From positions 1,402,501 to 1,466,500 of the forward strand of contig WARS01000043.1 in assembly GCA_008933995.1 (NCBI GenBank): a DNA stretch of 64,000 nt, in the 5' to 3' direction. A program made the position numbers and the translations under genes. This document shows, piece by piece, positions 48,401 to 63,998 of the stretch. Origin of the DNA: Datnioides undecimradiatus. Taxonomy: Eukaryota > Chordata > Actinopteri > Lobotiformes > Datnioididae. The stretch's first letter is position 1, and each line of letters opens with the position of its first letter. Below the pieces are notes generated by a model that was given only the letters and a program-made list of their open reading frames with translations, was not told where the DNA came from and did not search any database.

Positions 48401-50346
48401 TTACACATAATCCCATATAATCCTATTCAATCCTTACTTTCTCCCAAGCCTTCTTTTTCTTTAACAAATAAACTGGGAGTCTACAGAGGCATTGGTACCA
48501 TAGAAATTTCCCAAGGCACAGCTACAGCAGACCCCATGATCAGAGACGAGGAGATGACTCTCCCAGGGGATTGTGTTCTCTTCACCTGTAAAATGAGGGT
48601 CCTCAGAGCCAGGAGGCGGCCCTGACTCGCAGCGTCGTGAAGGGGTGAGCGGTCCGCCCAGGATCCTGCAGTGAGAATAAAAATTCAGAGCTTACACCCG
48701 ACAGTATAAGAAGATAACAGTCAGATCCTCTAAAGTACTTTGCAGGTACAAATCTTCCCTGGAGTAATAATGACAGGGAAGCACTGGTATATGCAGAAAA
48801 TATTAAATGTGTTTATTACCAATGCAGTATTTAAATATTTAACTTAGAAGCTTGGGAAGATTCAGTAGTAAAATACATTATCTGTCTTTATTGTTTACCA
48901 ATTACAGCCGCTTAATGAATCCACAAACCTGAATTTATCAATTGACACGTTTGCCAAACTCATATTTCACCCTTTCGGCCATATTTTGCCCTTCATCTTC
49001 CGAGTGGTAATGCATGAAGCAGCATATTAATATGTGACTAATGGTGCTGCGAAAGTCCTTCTGCAGTTAACTCAGCGCATTCACACTCCATTCAAGTGAC
49101 AAATTAATATAACTTGAGAAACTGGCTGTGGCCAGTTTGAAAAAAATGAATTCAAGCACACCTGAGTCAATGTCCAGAATAACAGCCGATGCGTTCCACA
49201 CATCCTCATCATCATTCATACCTTCGTCCATCTTAATCATAATTTATAGATAGTAATCAACCCTAATGTTTCCTATGAAATCCATGCTCTTTTATTCATG
49301 CAGCCTATTTTCCTTGACTGACATTAATTTGAAATACGCATATAAAAGACACAGCTACAGACATCAAACAGATTTCTTAGAACAAGGCAGACCATATCTG
49401 CAGGACTGTGACTAATACCCTGAGCTCGGCTAATTAGTATTCCATGGAGTGGGTCCACTTTAAATTAAACATCCCCTTGAATGATAGATACAGATTATGT
49501 TGTCGCCGTGTCTCTCTTCCCCCAGAATGTGCCTTCGGACCGCCTGTCCCTGAGAATGTGGAGTGTTGTTTTGGTTGCTGTCTGAGTGTGAAAGGGTGCA
49601 CTGCATAGCTGGGAATGGAAACTAGGGCAGGATGGGGGTGAGGGAGGGAGGGTATCATGACTGTGTTCTATTAATATATTAGAGAAAAAGAGCTGCCAGC
49701 CTACAGTGTCTTCATTTAATATTGAATGTACAGTTCAGGATTTATAAGCAGCTATTAAGCTAATGAAAGAGAAGTAGGCTATCGTTTATATCTACAGCGT
49801 GTATTCATGTGAATACAGTTAATAGCTATTATATGCATTGGATTAGCGATGCAGTATTTATAGCTCATTTGTAAACACGGAAATTGTGAGTACGTGTGTG
49901 TGAGCAGGGGGCACTTCTACACGATTTTTGATCATGATAACAGTATCGATACTTCCTGCCTGTGACATTATAAACAGGTCAAATATGTTGCTTGGTGTAT
50001 GGTGTAAACACAGTTGTGTTGTGGTTGCATTTTACATCACATTTGCCTCTAACACACACACACACGCATAAAATGATGCAGTTTGTGGAACAAAGGAAAG
50101 CAGCTCTGTGAGACTTTCTATGTTTTTGTCAGAGTACTCACTGTGTTGCTGACCATAATCATAGAACTCTGCTGATATCCTGGCAGCCTCTTTACGGTTC
50201 CCACGGACAATGTAGAAGTATGCCAGCAAGTTGAGAGAGATCTTAACAAAGAGCTTAAAGCAGAAGAGTGCCAAGATGCTGAAGTAAACATTGGACAACT
50301 GGGCCGCGAAGGGCTTGTTGGTGAGCTCCCCTGTTGGGTCTGACAT
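45406..50346 (-). CDS. asb5: Ankyrin repeat and SOCS box protein 5
   Basis: Complete gene in 7 exons: 50142-50346, 48586-48665, 47467-47574, 47076-47226, 46591-46725, 45622-45813 and 45406-45533 (205+80+108+151+135+192+128 nt), giving 332 aa against about 329 in human. The start is ATG 50346; a GTG 12 bp upstream also opens the frame but is not a likely start. Residues ~20-47 are a hydrophobic N-terminal segment (YFSILALFCFKLFVKISL) typical of ASB5. Next come ankyrin repeats, about one per exon: SWADRSPLHDAASQGRLLAL, DHVTPLHEACVGDHVACARA, DGVTPLFNACTVGS, PHLGTALYTACV and DSPLHAAAEKDFTAVVKLLL. The C-terminal SOCS box (about 40 residues, CRQCIRNCVG to LRNYLQYQ) ends the protein. The family recruits Elongin B/C and Cullin 5 as a ubiquitin-ligase adaptor; ASB5 is expressed in muscle and satellite cells. 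Head-to-head with ctso, 847 bp between start codons. Confidence 0.96.
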
Positions 50347-51193
50347 TTCCTCCGACACGTTTCAGAGGGGCTTTGGTTATGATGACGGCAGGATCAGATG
50401 CCACTCCAGAAAGCACAAGAGAAGCCCACTTTTTCCTCCCAGTGCACTGACTGGTTGGCTAGTCCTGACAAAGTAGAGGCTGGAGAAAAAAATGCTCTGC
50501 AGCTGCTACTGTGCCTGAGAGCAGCAACTGCACTGTTAGTGTGTAGCATGCATGTGTGTGTTTGTGTGTGTGTCTTTGGGTGTGTTCACAAGTCAAACAA
50601 ATTCAATTTTTACATTGAATGGTGCAGTGGTTTTACATACAGCAACTTCTCCAGTTACACATGTGATGACAATTGTTTTTTTTTAAAATATATTTATACC
50701 TTCATGATAGTATTTAAGTCTGGATAAATGTGTAATAAACCAGTTAAAACATTAATGTTTGTCTATATTTAAACTTATGGTTGTATTGTGTTACAGATAA
50801 ATGAGATCTATAAACAAAGACAAAAAAAGCTAGCACATGTGAAAAACAAAATATATATTTCTAGATTAATTAATATATTATAATAACTAGACAAAAACAC
50901 AGTTTTGGTCCCATATCAATGCTGACCTATGCTGCAATGTTGCTGCCTATTTTCAGTGCAACCTTTTTAATTTGATTAATTATTTTTCATAATTAATAAA
51001 GTTATTCACTTTTTTTTTAATAACACTGAATGGGCCGCTAGTGCCTTTTAATGAACTGTGATTTTACTTTATGTTTAAGGAAGCGCCTCCCGGCTGCTGC
51101 GCATGCGCGGTAGTTTACTCCTCACCTTTTTCCGCGTCACTTTAGTGTTTACTTCCTTTTACTGAATGTTTTTAACCGACATTCCTACGTCAA
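50347..51193. promoter_or_regulatory. Divergent promoter region asb5/ctso
   Basis: 847 bp separate the two start codons. The ctso-proximal 130 bp are GC-rich and contain an NRF1 palindrome. The asb5 side is TG-rich (a GT run near 50552-50570) and AT-rich, with no obvious core element. Confidence 0.5.
51098..51108. promoter_or_regulatory. ctso: NRF1 site upstream of ctso
   Basis: TGCGCATGCGC is the full NRF1 palindrome, 86 bp upstream of the ctso ATG within a GC-rich block. NRF1 sites of this form typically mark CpG-type, broadly active promoters, which suits a lysosomal housekeeping protease. Confidence 0.6.
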
Positions 51194-51452
51194 ATGAGGG
51201 TCGGCCACTCGTTTTTAGTACTCATAGTGACGGTCTCCACGGCTGTTTCTCCTCTGCGCCGCCAAAATGTGAGCCGGGCTGAGGCTGGAGCACAGTTGAA
51301 CGGCTCCGCAGTTGATTTCGACTCGTTCAGGGAGCAGTTTCACCGCGCGTATGAAGTCAACAGCGAGGAATTTAATCGGCGTCATCTCTATTTTCAGGTG
51401 GGAGATAAATTGGAAAGGGAGGCATGTAGGAAACCTGTTGACACGCGCCAGT

Positions 51453-51487
<35 letters not shown>

Positions 51488-54400
51488 CGCGCGCGTCTGA
51501 AAAACCAAGCGGCTGCGTACGTCACGACAGACGACGCCCCCTCATGTAAATGTAGGAAATGTGGGGTATCAGTTAATCATGTTCAAAGTTAACAAATAAG
51601 ATATTAAATGTAGATTAATATGTTAATATATGTTAAGTAAAAGTAGTAGTAATAATGCCACTTATAATAAGACGTGTGTATGCTCCTGATATGTGCCCGT
51701 ATTTAAACAGTTTAATTTCCAGTATTTATTGCAGAGGAAATGCTTTCGGTAATATGGTGGTTGTTGCATGTGTTGTTGTTTTTTTTTTTTTGTCAAAATG
51801 AATTTAATCAACTTAATCAGGTAAAAAGGAGTAGAGAGTAGTTCTCTTTTCTCTTTTTTGGCAGCAAAGGTGTTTTACTTCAAATCTTGCCAAGTTATGT
51901 TTTAAACATGGGGCTGTCTAAATTGGGCTGTATTCCCCTGTGGAGGAGAGGAACAGAATGGCCCCGTTGAGGTCACATAATAGACTGATATTTGTGAACA
52001 TGATTTCCATCTCACTTAAAATAAAACTTTTAGAAACAACTTCCAGGAATATGCCTCTAGGAATAAAAACAAGTATTTTTGTTTTAGTTTTGTAATTAAA
52101 GAAAAGTGTTCCACAGTACTTACCATTGGGGGCATATTAGTATCATGTTATTATCAGTGTGCCTGTTCAAGCTTTTTCAAGTATAATGTTTAAAAAAAGC
52201 TTGTTGCATTGCATTTCCGTCACCACAAAACAATATTAAGAATACATAACACAAATATAGTCTTTAATGTTTAAGAAGGCAGCCTTTTGAGTACCGTTGC
52301 ATAGTCATATTGATGCAAAATTTGCACAGTATACATAGAAATGGTCTATTTTCATACCCACAAATTCACTAACTCTGCCAAGATGTCTGATATTGGTCAG
52401 TTTACCCCTGTAAAATCAGTCAAACATTCAAACCTTCACAAACGTAGGATTCATAGCAGGATTGTTTTATTAGAATGCATCGGTATTTGTTAGGCGGACC
52501 TATTAGACTGTATGGATTATATTATTTAGTAATTATCATTATTTAGAGTTTATTACGTTCTCAATTATATTATATCCTCTTTAACCCTCAATAACATCAG
52601 AGGAAACTCGGGATACACCAGGTGATGTGTAATAGATAGATTTTCATTGGCAATGGTGTTTGTTTAGCAGTGACGACAACAATTCCCATGATCCCATTCT
52701 ACTCACAGTGTCATCAAACTATAACTTTTGCATTTATTGTTTTGATTCAGACCCCTAGTAGTAACAATTACATATCCAGCCCAAAAGTGGTTAGCAATCA
52801 GTTGCAAAGATGTAAATGACTCATGGGTTGTCTTTCAGACTCCCTCAGAGAAGAATCTGCTTAAAATGTACAGAGGCCCCTGATTAAGTGCAAAACACAA
52901 CAGAAATCAGCATCAGTGAGAGTCAGCTGAACCCGAACAGTAAGAAGAAGAGGAATTCCCCATCCTGATTGGATGTACTGACTGGCAGGCATAGTTCCTT
53001 TTGCAAGAATTCATAGTAAAACATCTCATTTTGACCTGATTTGCATGCATTTTTCCTTCCCTCAAGATAACTTTATCTTGTCCTTTGTGTTATTGCAGAA
53101 TGCTACAAAGCGGCATGAGTATCTGAATTCATTCTCTTCATCACCGCACTCTGCCGAGTACGGCATCAACCAGTTCTCTGATCTCACACAGAAAGAATTC
53201 AGAGGTGGGTGGAAAACTGTGTCGCACTTTGTAAGTTTGCAGGATTGGTTAGGTACGATTCATGGCCACTGCGTCTGTACCAGTAAAGCTTATTCACAAC
53301 GCAAGGTGCTTCATCAGGTGAAATGTATTCACTCTTTTCATATCTGTCCAATGAATTGCTTTAAACCCAATGATCCAAGGCTGTACACGAGTGGGCAGAA
53401 TCTGCAAAGTCATTCTTTACATGTATCCTTGTATCCAGAGATGACTTTGAACTGTGTCTGTCATCCACAGATCTGTACCTGCGAGCAAGCGCCGACAGAG
53501 CTCCTCTCTTCCCTGGACTGAGGACAGAGAGGCTCCCGGCCAAATTTGACTGGAGGGACAAAGCAGTGGTGGCGCCGGTCCAGAACCAACAAGCAGTAAG
53601 GTCTACACAGATCGATGATAAATATACTGTGTAGGGAGGAACGTAGTTGGGTGATGTTCAAACACATTAATATCTATTTTTATCATATCATTGTAGCAAA
53701 TAAAGCTGTCAGATGATGTCATAACTAACATTTTAAAGGCTGCCTACTACAGTCCAGAATGTTGATGCCTTTATCCCCCAAAACCGGTCAAGGTTGATGG
53801 CCGCCCACCTGGATGTAGGCCGTGCTTATGGGTTCTGCCTGTTAAAGGGAAGTTTTTCCATGCTGCTGTCGCCATGTGTTTACTAATGATGGGAACTGTT
53901 GGCTGTAATTAATATAATGAGTTAGGTCTAGGCCTGCTCAGTATGTAAAGTGCCCTGAGACGACCTTCGTTGTGATTCGGTGCCATACAAATAAAATTGA
54001 ATTGAAAAACTATAATTATACAAATAAATTACATTATTTAAAATGTCAAAATAATGTCTTGATTTCAGAAAAAATAATGCAGATTCATTGAATTCTCTGA
54101 TGCTTCTTGATCCCAGACGTTGCTGAGCACGCAGCCGTCCACGGTAGCTTTGTAAACTTGATGGAAGCAGATGGCAAAACGTTGTTTGGCTCAACAAAAA
54201 GGAAAATTTACTTTAATGAAACTCTGTTGATTGAAACACCGTTCTGTGGAGTTTCTGCTGTAAGAGACTTGCGCACCGTCGGAGCACTTCAAGCCCTTCA
54301 GATTCCAATATTGATATACGCAATTAATTTAGATTAATTAAGATGAATTAATCACAAAGCCTGTAATTAATGAGATCTTCTATTCATCATCAGATAACAG

Positions 54401-57400
54401 CACCAATCACAAATATAGAACATTTTCTGTTAAGTGAATAATAGTTATATATAATAACCACATGGAAAGACAATCTTTGACATTTTTAATGATATCCTCA
54501 ATAAATAATAGGTACTTACTTATACTTGATTGTCGTCCTTTAATTTAGAAACTTTGTCAGTTTCTGTATAAACTATAAAATGTGAATGGGAAACACTTTT
54601 CAACTATAGCTGCAAACACAATAAATGTGCAGATCTCTGGTCCACGCCAGCCTTTCCCAACCCAAATCACGTCCATGCAATCTTGGGCAGTAAGAGGCTG
54701 CTTGTTATTACCCCTTTCATGTATAAGATTCGAGATACATTTCTGTCGTCACACAAAATATATATCATTATATCGCACACACCAATCAAATGATGTCTCC
54801 TACATCACTGAAAGAGTCAGCGTGCATCACACAGAGTAATTGGCCGACGAACCTGTTGTGATATCACAAAGTCACGGCTGCATGTGTACATCTCAAACAG
54901 ATTTAAGGTGAACGCGCGGGAACCTTCGGCAGCTGAGTTAGAAAAACAGCCCTCTGGAGTCAAACTCAGCACATGCATCATTCTGCACAGTGAAGGTCAA
55001 AGCATCCAAGTGAAGTAACGGTAAAGCAAAACCCCATTTTTGAGCGGAGGGGGACTCTAATAACGGTCAAGGAAAAGCAGGTGGAAGATGATAAACTAAG
55101 CCATTACGTGTGACTTTTGTTAAGCGAGCAGAGTGAACCTGGGGACCGCAGACAGGGGAAAGGTTAGTGAGATGGAGCTGTTGCTTGTCCTCGCTGAAGG
55201 TTCACTTTCTGCTCCTTTTGTCCTTTATCTCTTTAGTCACTCAGTTTGCTGGCGGGGGTGATATTTTCACTGTAAAACTGTTGTCCTCAGGGAGAGACAT
55301 AGCCTATTCAGGTTAAAGCCAGCGTGATAACATATATTCCACTCTCTTGAATTCAGTGAGAGTTTGTTTGTGACCGCACTCGCCTGCCACTCTGCCCTGC
55401 CGCAGTTCTTCCCGCTCAGATTTCTTTGTCTCTGACTCTGCGGACCTTCCTGAGCCAAGTGTCCACAACAGATAGATGGATAGACCCAAAATGAAACGCA
55501 GCACCGCGCACAAAGGCACAACATATCAAGCCGATCACATCTCATAAATTCTTCTTGATCCAGTTTTCCCTTGTGCTGATTCCACTTTTATGACACAAGC
55601 GCGTTTCATTGCTTTAAAGGACCGAGCAGATGGTCCTAATATTTTGTGTACTAGGCAAATACTTATCTCCAATCCAAACAATAATGACTGATTTTGGTTT
55701 CAGTATTGATTTTAAGCCATGGAACCATATTGAGCAACAAAATATTGGATTTTTACAGGCAGCGCTCAGGTTTTCATCTCATTTATGGGAATTTATGCTG
55801 AGCAAGTGAACTGAGCATAGTCTGCTGCTGTTTGGGGAATGAGATTGCCTGTGCAAGTGTTTTACGGAGGGGGGGAAGAAAGCATTCCCTTGCCTAATGA
55901 AATACTTTGTTGTCTCTCAAAAATGACTTCGCATCAGGAACGCATTGTAATATACATCAGATGTGAAGTATGAGAGCGATTTCTGCAGTCAGAGACCCTC
56001 AGCCCTGAAGATTGAAGCGCTAACTGAAGCAAAAATTAAGATGTTCCTCGAGAAACGTCCATTTTTGTCCCGAATTGTTTCGCTCTGTTTGATTTGTCAC
56101 CTACTCTTTGTTGATTTACAATAATGTGTTGTCTTGCGGTGCGTTAGTTTGTTATCTATTGGTAAAACTTGCATCTGGGGAAAAGGCACAGTATACCTGA
56201 GACGGTTCTGTCAGTAGATGGCAGCAGAAAACAATTAGTCACAGTTCACTCACATTGCAGATCACCTCGCCTCATCAACATACACGGCATCCACCGTAGA
56301 TTTATGATCACGAGGTCTTAAAAAATCCAAATGCCATTCAGATCCAACGCTGTTGTGTTTTAGAGCAAATCCTTCACGTTGAGTCAGAGCTTCACCCGCC
56401 ATTCAGACTCCATTTAAACCGGTGTCTAAATTTTGTGTCAATATTACTGACAGAGTGTTTTTGTAAATGAATTATAGTAACGATTTAGAGGGCAGAGATG
56501 GCAGAAACTGCAGAGGCCATCGCTCAACAGACACCAGGTCTTAATCCCGGAGAATTGTCCTCAAGCAAGATAAGCAAAATGACAATTTCCTCCTTCTGTG
56601 GGATTTTTCAGCCTCTCCTTTGTCGTTTTGTTTTTCATGATTACTGTCATTTCACCTTTGCAGTGCGGGAGCTGCTGGGCATTCAGTGTGGTTGGCGCCA
56701 TGCAGTCCGTCCACGCGATCGGCGGCTCGCAGCTGGAGCAGCTCAGCGTGCAGCAGGTTCTGGACTGCTCCTTTGAAAATGAAGGCTGCAATGGAGGCTC
56801 CCCAGTCTGGGCTCTGAACTGGTTAAAGCAAGTGTGTTGATATTTTTACATAATTTCAGGTCTTTGTAGCTCGAGTACAAAGGCGGAATAAATCTCAACT
56901 CCTAGTCCTTCACATGCACAGCTTGTAGGAAGATGCATGAACGCTGTTTTAAATTGCGTCCTTTTAAAAACTAAGCTAACATTGTCATGTATTTTAATTA
57001 GAGGGAAATGTCGTGGCAGGAAGCAAAATAAGATTTCCATGTATAGTCAAAGGAAAATTAGGAAACCGCCCGTGCCAGGATCTTTCATAAACAAGATGAA
57101 TGGGTATTTTGTATTCAGATAACACGCTCATTGAGATCTACTGTTTTCTTTCTAGACCAGGGTGAAACTGGTGCCTCAGTCGGAGTATCCCTACAAGGCC
57201 AAGACAGGAATCTGTCATTTCTTCTCTCAGTCACATGACGGTGTTGCTGTGAAGAGCTTTACTGCACACGACTTCAGGTACAGGGCACGTTTTCTTGACT
57301 GAGCAATAAAGGCTAACCATTGACAGCGCTATATTTGGGTAAAATCACATGTAATTTTAATGTGGCTCTCGCAAAGTAGCAAGGACAGAGGGGGGTGGAG

Positions 57401-60057
57401 GAGCAGGGGGAGAGGAGGAGGAGGATCGGTTCAGCGCAACAACAGACCACAATGTTTACTGTGTCAACACAGACATGGATTGCTTAGTAGCGCAGAGGCC
57501 AAAATGACTGGCCCACAGTTACCTTGAGTTAAAGTGAATCTTCTTTATTTAATATTGAAAAGGGTCATGACTCACACTCATGCATATGTGATGTCTGTTA
57601 TTGTTGTATTACTCGTAGCCAGGATCAGAGTTCTCCGGCAGAGAGTCAAAGTTTTTATTTTGACGGGCTGGAGCTAACAAAGTTTTATTAGATTTGGCAA
57701 ACTAATATAAAACTTTCTCGTCTCTGTTTTTTATAGTTCCTTTCCTGACATGAAACTTGTATTGGGCGTAGGGTTTTATGTATAAGATCTGGCTATATGA
57801 TACGTATTTTAATGTTTCTTAAACACAGCCTCAGTGTGAACATAGCAAATGTCAGTGCCATGTTAGTACTAGAAGACCTCTTTATCTCAACAATCCACAG
57901 ATTTTGTATGAAAATATGCCTTTTGACCAGCCCCCATTGCCAGGAAGGTCAGAGTGCTGGATCACTGAGTGCATCAAGCGGCTGGAATCAGGCGCTTCTG
58001 CAGGGTGGAGGCTCAGAGGTCATGGGGATGTCTGATAAGCCAGATCTTAACTACAGCGCTGCAAACAAAACAAAAACAGCACCGTAAAAACAAGTTTTAA
58101 CAAGACAAGACCTCATCTCGGCAGGAATGGCGTGTAAAATGGCTTTATTGAATATAGTTTTGGCACCGAGCGAGACTCCGTGGCCCATATGTCATGAGCC
58201 TGGCAGAGGAGGGCAGCACAGCCATCCCCAGTGTGGAATCATCTGGTGGAAGGACAAGATGAGGTTGCAGAGGGCGCCTGCATATGTTCAGCAGAGAGAA
58301 TGAGGAAAATATCAAATTTACAAATGAGGAAGAGAGCTGTAGTCGATAAGAAACTGATGCACCGGTTGGGTGAATGAGACGATCAGGGGAGAGGAGAGAA
58401 ATGGGATGCTGATCCAGAGAAAATGGGGCCAGAATAAGCCCGGCTGAAATGAAGTATAACCTCCAAACAGTGTGTATCTTAATATATTTTACAAGCTTGT
58501 GACTTAACAATATACTTTACATGATAATGGCACCAAAGACAGTGTAATCACAAGGGCAGTCTCGCAGCCTCAAGGGTACATTTTTCTGTTATTCTTCTTC
58601 AGTGGTCAGGAGGAGGCCATGATGGGTCAGCTGGTGGAGCACGGTCCCTTGGCCGCTATCGTGGATGCTGTCAGCTGGCAGGATTACCTGGGTGGAATCA
58701 TCCAGCACCACTGCTCCAGCCAATTGTCTAACCACGCTGTCCTGGTTGTTGGATACAACACTGCTGGTACATGCTGTCACTACAGTGGCATGAGGATGAA
58801 TCATGAATCAGGAAAGGAAGCAGGGATTTAATATTTCATTTGAGCTAAGACACAACACAAGTTCTGCACACCCAGGGACTGTGAAAGTGATTCAGAGCTA
58901 CACCAGGCGAGGTTTTGTGGTAAAAATATGCCAGAATTAATCACAAATTATTGCTGCAACAGAGCAAAGAGTCTCAACTCCCCCCCAGCCCCCTCCCCAA
59001 TTAAGTGCTAAAAAACATGTAACAAACCATTAAGCTTATTATTGAGCCCCAAAATTATAATTAGGGCATTATTAGCATTATTATAATAATTATTATTATG
59101 TCAAGTGAAATATCAATTGCGCGCTTTCGGTGAAAACAAAGGTGTCTCATCATTCGCGCGACGTGCCTTTCTCACATTGTTAGAGGATATCAGTACTCAT
59201 CTCTAGAGGGTCCTTGACAGAAGTAGAATTGCATTAGAGTGGGGGTTTCATTATCGCACGCCACTCGTGAAATATGTTTATAGTTTTAGGAATAGAAAGT
59301 TAAAAAAAGAATATTTAACTCACTGTGTTTTCAGTGCGTAGTCGTCACCTTATTCCTCCTTTGTCCTGTGAGCCTTTCTTTGGTACACGGTGATCAGTCA
59401 GTCACCTCGGTCGGCAAACACTAGTCGTGTGCACTTACCACGTTACAAGATTTCCAAGTACTGAAGTTCTGCTCGTTCAGACAAACAATGACGTCTTGTG
59501 CCCCGGGTGCAGGAGGATGTTTTAAAGATTGTTAGAGGTTGAATTTGAGGTCACTTCAGGAGCAGCCATACTGTCCGAATGTTATCAACAGTTACCTCGC
59601 TGTTTGTTTCTTGCCATAGTTCACACACACATCCCTGTTTTATATTTCCTAACATGAATTATTTCACACGCCCCTGTGTTTTGTGGGTATTACACAAGGG
59701 TTATGTAACAGTCTAAAGTGGTTACAGCTGCAGTATACACACACACACACACCTAATTCTCCTTTACCCTGTAAATAATTAAATCTGGGAACGTATGTTG
59801 TCTGGTTTAGGGGATATTCCATACTGGATTGTGCAGAACTCGTGGGGAACCGCATGGGGGAACGAGGGTTATGTTTATATAAAAATGGGTGCCAATGTTT
59901 GCGGTAAGTACGATCTTTGCCTGCTCCTGTTCAGACCTCCTTTAGGCTTGGTGTCTGTCTGTTGCTGTGCCCGCTGTCCCCTCGGGGATTAATACAACCT
60001 CCTTCCTTTTTTCCCTTCCCAGGTATTGCAGATTCGGTGGCAGCAGTTTCTCTTTGA
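51194..60057 (+). CDS. ctso: Cathepsin O (papain-family cysteine protease)
   Basis: Complete gene in 8 exons: 51194-51397, 53099-53204, 53471-53595, 56664-56831, 57156-57277, 58603-58766, 59811-59903 and 60023-60057 (204+106+125+168+122+164+93+35 nt). Phase is consistent and gives 338 aa (human about 321). Signal peptide ~1-19 ([20 protein letters not shown]), then an inhibitor-like propeptide ([33 protein letters not shown]). The mature enzyme starts near [10 protein letters not shown]. Catalytic residues: oxyanion Gln143, nucleophile Cys149 (CGSCWAFS), His286 (SNHAVL) and Asn306 (QNSWG). The exon 6 string [19 protein letters not shown] is nearly identical in human CTSO and fixes the identity. 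It should act in lysosomes or endosomes. The last exon encodes only about 11 residues ([11 protein letters not shown]). Convergent with tdo2, as in human. Confidence 0.97.
51457..51484. repeat. (AC)n microsatellite near the ctso exon 1 donor
   Basis: Fourteen AC units starting 60 bp into ctso intron 1, followed by a GCGCGCG run. Confidence 0.95.
53596..56663. other. ctso: ctso intron 3 (3.1 kb)
   Basis: Apart from the retrotransposon tail at its left end, I see no repeat or exon. It separates the exon ending NQQA from the exon starting at the CGSCWAF active-site motif. Confidence 0.7.
53740..54008 (+). repeat. Non-LTR retrotransposon 3' tail in ctso intron 3
   Basis: The blocks GGCCGCCCACCTGGATGTAG, GGGAAGTTTTTCCATGCTGC and GTAAAGTGCCCTGAGACGA, then GTGCCATACAAATAAAATTG and a TTGAA-type end, match the 3' UTR of a widespread teleost LINE-like repeat. 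It carries its own AATAAA. Truncated, with no coding part. Confidence 0.75.
59737..59752. repeat. Short (CA)n run before ctso exon 7
   Basis: Eight CA units ending about 58 bp upstream of the exon 7 acceptor (TTTAG|GGGAT). Confidence 0.85.
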
Positions 60058-61396
60058 CCAAAGCGTGTGTATTTTTGTATCTGTCGGTGCACGTGTGCGT
60101 GTGCGTTCACTGGTGCCGACATTTAAATAACCAGTTTGCCTCCAAGTATCACTTTAAATAATGTGGGGGGGTTTTATTGAAATGTCATCATGTTACATTA
60201 CTAAAACAAAATAAATCACTTTATATGCAGATTATTTTTGGACCATACCTCAGCAGTCGACACACACAACACTGCAAAACTGTAATAATAATAGATGCAC
60301 TGTACAAAAAAAATGTATCTTATTAAATACATAAGGTTAGATACATATCGTAGGTGACATGGCCCATAAATTTATCTATACAGCGATCACATCACATAAA
60401 TCACTGCATAAATACATCAAATTAATTTTACAGGATACTATACAGAACATACTACATTATTAACATTATGTACAAATTTCATGGTTTCACATATATATAT
60501 ATGCTGTGCACTATTGTAGATGTTGACATTGATTGTTTATACAGAGGTTTACCGTCACCTCTACGCACTCACATCCCAATACCCTGACACGGCTCCCTCC
60601 CTGACACCTTCCCCCTCGCTGACATGAAAGGAAGCCGTCATCGTCGCCACCAGTTTGATCACAGCTCACTCCGATCCGTTTGCTTTCAGGTCAGTCGCGG
60701 CGCATTTACATAATTTTATTGGAAAACATCTAAGCACATTTTTTTATCAAGGAGCCATCTGCTTTTACCGTGTGACCAGTCAAGATTAGAGATTAGAGTG
60801 AAATAGTCTAATTTGGCTATTTGATTTACTCAGGGTCAGACGGTGCGTCACAAGTTTCAGTGGTATGGACCCCAGTGTCGCAGCTCGATGTAACTAATGA
60901 GCCAGTAATTGCTCTTCTGCTCTTTGTTAATATAATTGGAGAATATCTGACATGCTTTTAATGTCACGATTAGATGAGAAAAGAAATATTTTTCACCTTG
61001 CTTGACGTTTATTTTACTTCCCCAAAAAATACTCACGGTATCAAATTCATAGTTGATCTTTTTGGTGGTTAGCATGGTTCAGTCTTGTTAAATGATCCCT
61101 CTCTGTGCCGTGTTTGTTTTTTTTAGCTGAAAACAAATTACAATGCGAGATGCTGCGAAATGTTTTCTTATTTTCTTCATCTCGTGTTCGAGGCTGACCT
61201 CTTCTTTTAAACGCTCAGCCTTTCGCAGGTGCACCAGCCTGATGTCACGCATAGCTAAGCTTACAAGAAACATCACAGCGAAATGCAGAATGTTTTGACG
61301 GCCACCTTTTCACCTGTCCCGCCCCCCCCAAAAAAAAAAACATTAGCTGTGCAATGAATCGGCTGTCGTGAGGTCAGCTACAGTGAAAGAAGAGAA
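60058..61396. other. Convergent 3' region between ctso and tdo2
   Basis: This contains the ctso 3' UTR (poly(A) signal 60210-60215) and the tdo2 3' UTR, with minus-strand AATAAA candidates at 61008-61013 and 60715-60720. No other gene seen. A poly(A)/poly(C) run is at 61320-61340. Confidence 0.6.
60210..60215 (+). terminator. ctso: Poly(A) signal of ctso
   Basis: AATAAA 153 bp after the ctso stop codon, in AT-rich sequence. Confidence 0.6.

Positions 61397-63998
<2,602 letters not shown>

Noticed and set aside
50347-50358. Upstream GTG start that would lengthen asb5 by four residues
   Set aside because: Vertebrate translation rarely starts at GTG. The ATG at 50346 is in frame and precedes the conserved N-terminus.
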